This document shows positions 6,868 through 9,284 of a DNA stretch of 9,284 nt, piece after piece. The DNA lies in the NCBI GenBank assembly GCA_015904055.1, contig JABMDE010000042.1:1-9284 (forward strand). The letters run 5' to 3'. The position numbers and the translations under genes are program-made. How positions within the stretch are numbered: the stretch's first letter is position 1; each line of letters begins with the position of its first letter. Source of the stretch: Nitrospira sp. GTDB taxonomy: Bacteria; Nitrospirota; Nitrospiria; Nitrospirales; Nitrospiraceae. The notes under the pieces were generated by a model. It was not told the origin of the DNA. It saw nothing but the letters and a program-made list of their open reading frames with translations, and did not search any database.

Positions 6868-6891
6868 GAGTCGGAGTCGGAATCGGAGTAG
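6868..6891 (+). repeat. Tandem hexamer repeat in oriC candidate
   Basis: Four consecutive hexamers: GAGTCG, GAGTCG, GAATCG, GAGTAG, followed by a GGAAGGGAA purine tract. It lies between the AT-rich stretch at 6828-6865 and the first DnaA box at 6904. Spacing is exactly six bases. Confidence 0.7.
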
Positions 6892-6903
6892 GGAAGGGAA
6901 TAC

Positions 6904-6912
6904 TGTGGATAG
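6904..6912 (-). promoter_or_regulatory. DnaA box (one mismatch)
   Basis: TGTGGATAG; the reverse complement CTATCCACA differs from TTATCCACA at the first base only. It lies 12 bases after the hexamer repeat. Confidence 0.6.
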
Positions 6913-7011
6913 TAGCGATCCTATTGTTTAATGAGATAAAAAGTACGGATTCAGATGAGTATAGGATTGGGGATTACTTCCGTGAAGGCTCCGTATAGAT
7001 TGTCTGAATCC

Positions 7012-7020
7012 TGTGGAAAA
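7012..7020 (-). promoter_or_regulatory. DnaA box (one mismatch)
   Basis: TGTGGAAAA; the reverse complement TTTTCCACA differs from TTATCCACA at one position. Isolated in the middle of the intergenic region. Confidence 0.5.
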
Positions 7021-7113
7021 GGTATGGGCTCTAAAACACGACTCGACAACGGGAGTGGGGACATGGTATTGACCACCTTGCCCAGCTTGATAAACCCATC
7101 CAAAAGTACCAAG

Positions 7114-7145
7114 TTATCCACAGATGTGAATAATCCTGTGTATAG
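7114..7145. promoter_or_regulatory. Cluster of three DnaA boxes just upstream of dnaA
   Basis: TTATCCACA (7114-7122, plus strand, perfect), TGTGAATAA (7125-7133, minus, TTATTCACA, fits TTATNCACA) and TGTGTATAG (7137-7145, minus, CTATACACA, one mismatch) are separated by only two and three bases. The first two are convergent. The cluster ends 15 bases before the dnaA ATG, a natural site for DnaA oligomer nucleation and autorepression. Confidence 0.8.
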
Positions 7146-7160
7146 AAATCTCCGTGGTTT

Positions 7161-8504
7161 ATGAGTGTCGATACGGTCTGGCAAGAAGCACTTCAGTACA
7201 TCCAAGGGAAGGTTCCCAGGCAGGTCTATGACACCTGGTTCATCCCGACGCGCCTTGATCGGATTGAAAACTCAACCGCTCATATCGGAGTACCGAATAA
7301 GTTTTTTGGTGACTGGTTGCATACACATTATGCTCCGTTGTTAGTAGAAGCCGTATCATCAGCTCGCGGCGGCGGAAACGTGACGGTGAGCTTCGTCGTC
7401 TCACAGAAGCCGGCGGCACGGCTGATCGAGCCGCAGGCTGCTTCGACTCCATCCAAAGCCTCTGGCCAGATGAAATCCCGCCGGGGGATTCAACTCAATC
7501 CGAAATACACGTTCGAGAATTTCGTCGTAGGCGCGGGAAATCAGTTTGCCCATGCCGCTTGTATGGCGGTCTCGGAGCAGCCCGGAAAGACGTATAACCC
7601 GCTCTTCATTTACGGTGGTGTCGGGCTTGGTAAGACCCATCTTCTTAATGCAATCGGAAACCATGTGGCCGAACGTACGGACCTCCGCATTGCGTATCTG
7701 ACGACCGAGCAATTCACAAACGAGGTCATCAACTCCATCCGATACGACAAGATGACGGATCTCCGAAAGCGCTACCGCCATATCGATATGCTGATGATCG
7801 ACGACATCCAGTTTCTCGTCGGGAAAGAGCGGACGCAAGAGGAGTTTTTCCATACGTTCAACTCCCTGTACGAAGGGCACAAACAGATTGTTCTGTCCAG
7901 CGACAGGTTTCCCAAGGATATGCCGGATATCGAAGAACGCCTCCGGTCGCGGTTCGAATGGGGATTGATTGCGGACTTACAGCCGCCCGATGTCGAGACG
8001 CGTATCGCGATTTTGAGGAAAAAATCAGAGGACGAGGGGATTACGCTGCCGGAAGATGTCATTCAGTTCCTTGCCGGCGCCATGAAAAGCAACATCCGCG
8101 AGCTGGAAGGCAGTTTGGTCCGGCTTGGCGCCTACGCGTCGTTGACGGGCCAGGTCATTACACTGGATATGGCCAAGAACGTGCTCCGCGACCTGATCGG
8201 GGACAAAAAGAAAGTCGTCGCGATGGACGACATCCAGGAAGCGGTATGCGCGCAGTTCCATGTCAAGATGAGCGAGTTGAAATCGCGCCGACGCAGCAAG
8301 ACACTCGTGCATCCGCGGCAGATCGCCATGTATCTCTGCCGCGAACTGACCGATGCCTCCTATCCGGAAATCGGGCGCCAATTCGGAGGGAAGGATCACA
8401 CGACCATCATCCACGCGTGCAGACAAGTTTCAAAGGCCAAAGAGGCCGACACGGCATTACACACGACACTGGAAACATTGAAAGAGCACATTCTGCGAAG
8501 ATAA
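7161..8504 (+). CDS. dnaA: Chromosomal replication initiator protein DnaA
   Basis: 447 residues, a normal length. An in-frame TAG at 7143-7145 fixes the start at ATG 7161; no good Shine-Dalgarno is visible. Domain I (1-80, with VWQEALQYI and TWFIP) is the DnaB/partner-binding module, followed by a short linker (82-110). The AAA+ domain has YGGVGLGKTH (Walker A, 151-160, Lys158), LMIDDIQFL (Walker B, 211-219), SSDR (246-249), an arginine-finger region LRSRFEWGL (261-269) and sensor 2 NIRELEGSL (311-319). Domain IV carries the DnaA signature FGGKDHTTIIHACRQV (408-423), which reads DnaA boxes. DnaA-ATP melts oriC and loads the replicative helicase. It probably binds the box cluster 15 bases upstream, giving autoregulation, and is followed after 23 bases by dnaN, likely co-transcribed. 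Nothing is missing. Confidence 0.98.
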   Translation: MSVDTVWQEALQYIQGKVPRQVYDTWFIPTRLDRIENSTAHIGVPNKFFGDWLHTHYAPLLVEAVSSARGGGNVTVSFVVSQKPAARLIEPQAASTPSKASGQMKSRRGIQLNPKYTFENFVVGAGNQFAHAACMAVSEQPGKTYNPLFIYGGVGLGKTHLLNAIGNHVAERTDLRIAYLTTEQFTNEVINSIRYDKMTDLRKRYRHIDMLMIDDIQFLVGKERTQEEFFHTFNSLYEGHKQIVLSSDRFPKDMPDIEERLRSRFEWGLIADLQPPDVETRIAILRKKSEDEGITLPEDVIQFLAGAMKSNIRELEGSLVRLGAYASLTGQVITLDMAKNVLRDLIGDKKKVVAMDDIQEAVCAQFHVKMSELKSRRRSKTLVHPRQIAMYLCRELTDASYPEIGRQFGGKDHTTIIHACRQVSKAKEADTALHTTLETLKEHILRR

Positions 8505-8527
8505 GGATTTCATTTGGAGACTGCGCC

Positions 8528-9284
8528 ATGAAAGTACGGATTGGGCGGGATGAGCTGTTGACGGGGCTTCAACGGGTGCAGGGAGTCGTGGAGAAACGGA
8601 ATACGATGCCCATTTTGTCCAACGTTCTGCTGGAAGCCAGGCAGGAAGGGGCTGAAATTGTGGCGACGGATCTCGAGATCGGCATGCGGGGCCTGTATAA
8701 GGCGGCCGTACTCGAGACCGGGGGTGTGACGATCTCGGCCCGTAAACTGTTTGAGATTATCAAGGAATTGCCGTCGGGCGACATTGAGCTGACCACGGGA
8801 GAGAACAACTGGACGACCATTCAAACGGGCAAAAGCCAGTTCAAGATCGTCGGATTGCCCAGCGCCGACTATCCTGCCTTGCCGGCCATCGAACGGGAAG
8901 GATTGACGCCGCTCTCGGGAGACGGTCTGTTGGAGTTGATCCGTAAGACGTTGTTTGCCGCCGGGGATAACGATGCCCGGTACATTCTGAACGGCCTGCT
9001 GGTCACGCTCATCAACACGGAGAAGAAAACCACGCTTCGATTGGTCGGCACGGACGGCCACCGCTTAGCTGTGGCGGAGCATGAGATGAGCCATGCCGGC
9101 GGCAAAGGTGTCCCGCAGGAAATCAAAGCGATCATTCCCAAAAAAGCGGCGCAGGAAATGCGCCGTCTGTTGGAAGAGGGAGGGGACGGCGAACCGCTGA
9201 TCGGGTTTGCCAAGAACCTCATGATCTTTCGAAAAAGCGGCCTGTTGCTGACGTCCCGATTGATGGAAGGCAACTATCCCAACT
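8528..9284 (+). CDS. dnaN: DNA polymerase III beta subunit (sliding clamp), 3'-partial at window edge
   Basis: The ring clamp that tethers replicative and repair polymerases to DNA and recruits Hda/MutS-type partners. 252 codons are visible of a usual 365-380; the rest lies beyond the window. ATG 8528 has GGAG (8516-8519) eight bases upstream and the typical N-terminus MKVRIGRDELLTGLQRVQGVVEKR. TMPILSNVLLEA and ATDLEIGMRG belong to domain 1, and VGTDGHRLAVAEHE (from about residue 173) is the family motif of domain 2. It lies 23 bases downstream of dnaA in the common dnaA-dnaN order. No defects are seen in the visible part. Confidence 0.97.
   Translation, partial: MKVRIGRDELLTGLQRVQGVVEKRNTMPILSNVLLEARQEGAEIVATDLEIGMRGLYKAAVLETGGVTISARKLFEIIKELPSGDIELTTGENNWTTIQTGKSQFKIVGLPSADYPALPAIEREGLTPLSGDGLLELIRKTLFAAGDNDARYILNGLLVTLINTEKKTTLRLVGTDGHRLAVAEHEMSHAGGKGVPQEIKAIIPKKAAQEMRRLLEEGGDGEPLIGFAKNLMIFRKSGLLLTSRLMEGNYPN

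Larger units (their letters stand above)
6830..7160. other. oriC: Chromosomal replication origin candidate (oriC) upstream of dnaA
   Basis: A 331-base stretch without a convincing gene, directly upstream of dnaA. It contains five DnaA-box matches: TGTGGATAG (6904-6912), TGTGGAAAA (7012-7020), TTATCCACA (7114-7122), TGTGAATAA (7125-7133) and TGTGTATAG (7137-7145). It also has a purine-rich hexamer repeat (6868-6891) and two AT-rich stretches, about 6828-6865 and 6920-6945, that could unwind. The dnaA-proximal boxes also imply autoregulation of dnaA. I found no strong sigma70 promoter; TTGACC (7069-7074) lacks a well-spaced -10 box. Placement beside dnaA-dnaN is the usual bacterial arrangement. 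Confidence 0.8.

Noticed and set aside
6955..7164. Small ORF of 69 codons across the oriC candidate
   Set aside because: It overlaps four of the DnaA boxes and the dnaA start codon, and has a low-complexity, unconvincing translation.
8510..9061. Minus-strand ORF of 183 codons inside dnaN
   Set aside because: Antisense shadow of dnaN; translation is unlike any family I know.
1..9284. CRISPR array, transposase, integrase or complete defence system
   Set aside because: No regularly spaced repeats, no recombinase motifs, and the helicase-like gene alone does not make a defence system.

Overview
The window looks like the replication-origin end of a bacterial chromosome with moderately high GC. 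The right third reads oriC - dnaA - dnaN, and dnaN runs off the window. Left of it are a small DsrE/F-type operon, a complete hisS, and a block of incomplete genes around a tRNA-Leu gene. I suspect Nitrospirota (Nitrospira-like), from the general feel of the DnaA, HisRS and ThyX-like sequences, but nothing in the sequence proves this.

Layout. 1-2254 (+): glycine decarboxylase P protein (gcvP), open at the window's left edge and cut off at its C-terminus, losing about 170 residues. 2255-2432: no gene. 2433-2519 (-): tRNA-Leu(CAG) with encoded CCA and its own promoter. 2594-3838 (-): a degenerate SF1-helicase-like protein with a long coiled-coil insert and no visible Walker A motif or second helicase domain. 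Just upstream on the same strand, 4328 down to about 3880 holds the N-terminal ~149 residues of a ThyX-like protein. It meets the helicase-like frame in a +1 shift at a run of five C. 4329-4515: back-to-back sigma70-type promoters for the ThyX-like gene and hisS, plus a strong inverted repeat in the hisS leader. 4516-5778 (+): complete HisRS. 5887-6829 (+): three small genes resembling the sulfur-relay set DsrE/DsrF and perhaps DsrH. 6830-7160: oriC candidate with five DnaA boxes, three packed against dnaA, plus a tandem hexamer repeat. 7161-8504: dnaA. 8528 to the end: dnaN.

How the parts fit. The right side is the conserved initiation module: DnaA acting on boxes in its own upstream region, followed by the sliding clamp. 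hisS and the DsrE/F genes run toward dnaA on the same strand, with no strong terminator seen. Three of the genes between the left edge and hisS (gcvP, helicase-like, ThyX-like) stop abruptly where their families continue. This points to deletions or rearrangement around the tRNA-Leu gene, or to an assembly chimera. I saw no integrase, transposase, CRISPR array or complete defence system, and I do not claim a new system. The items most worth checking are the ThyX/helicase frame junction, the hisS leader structure and the origin architecture.
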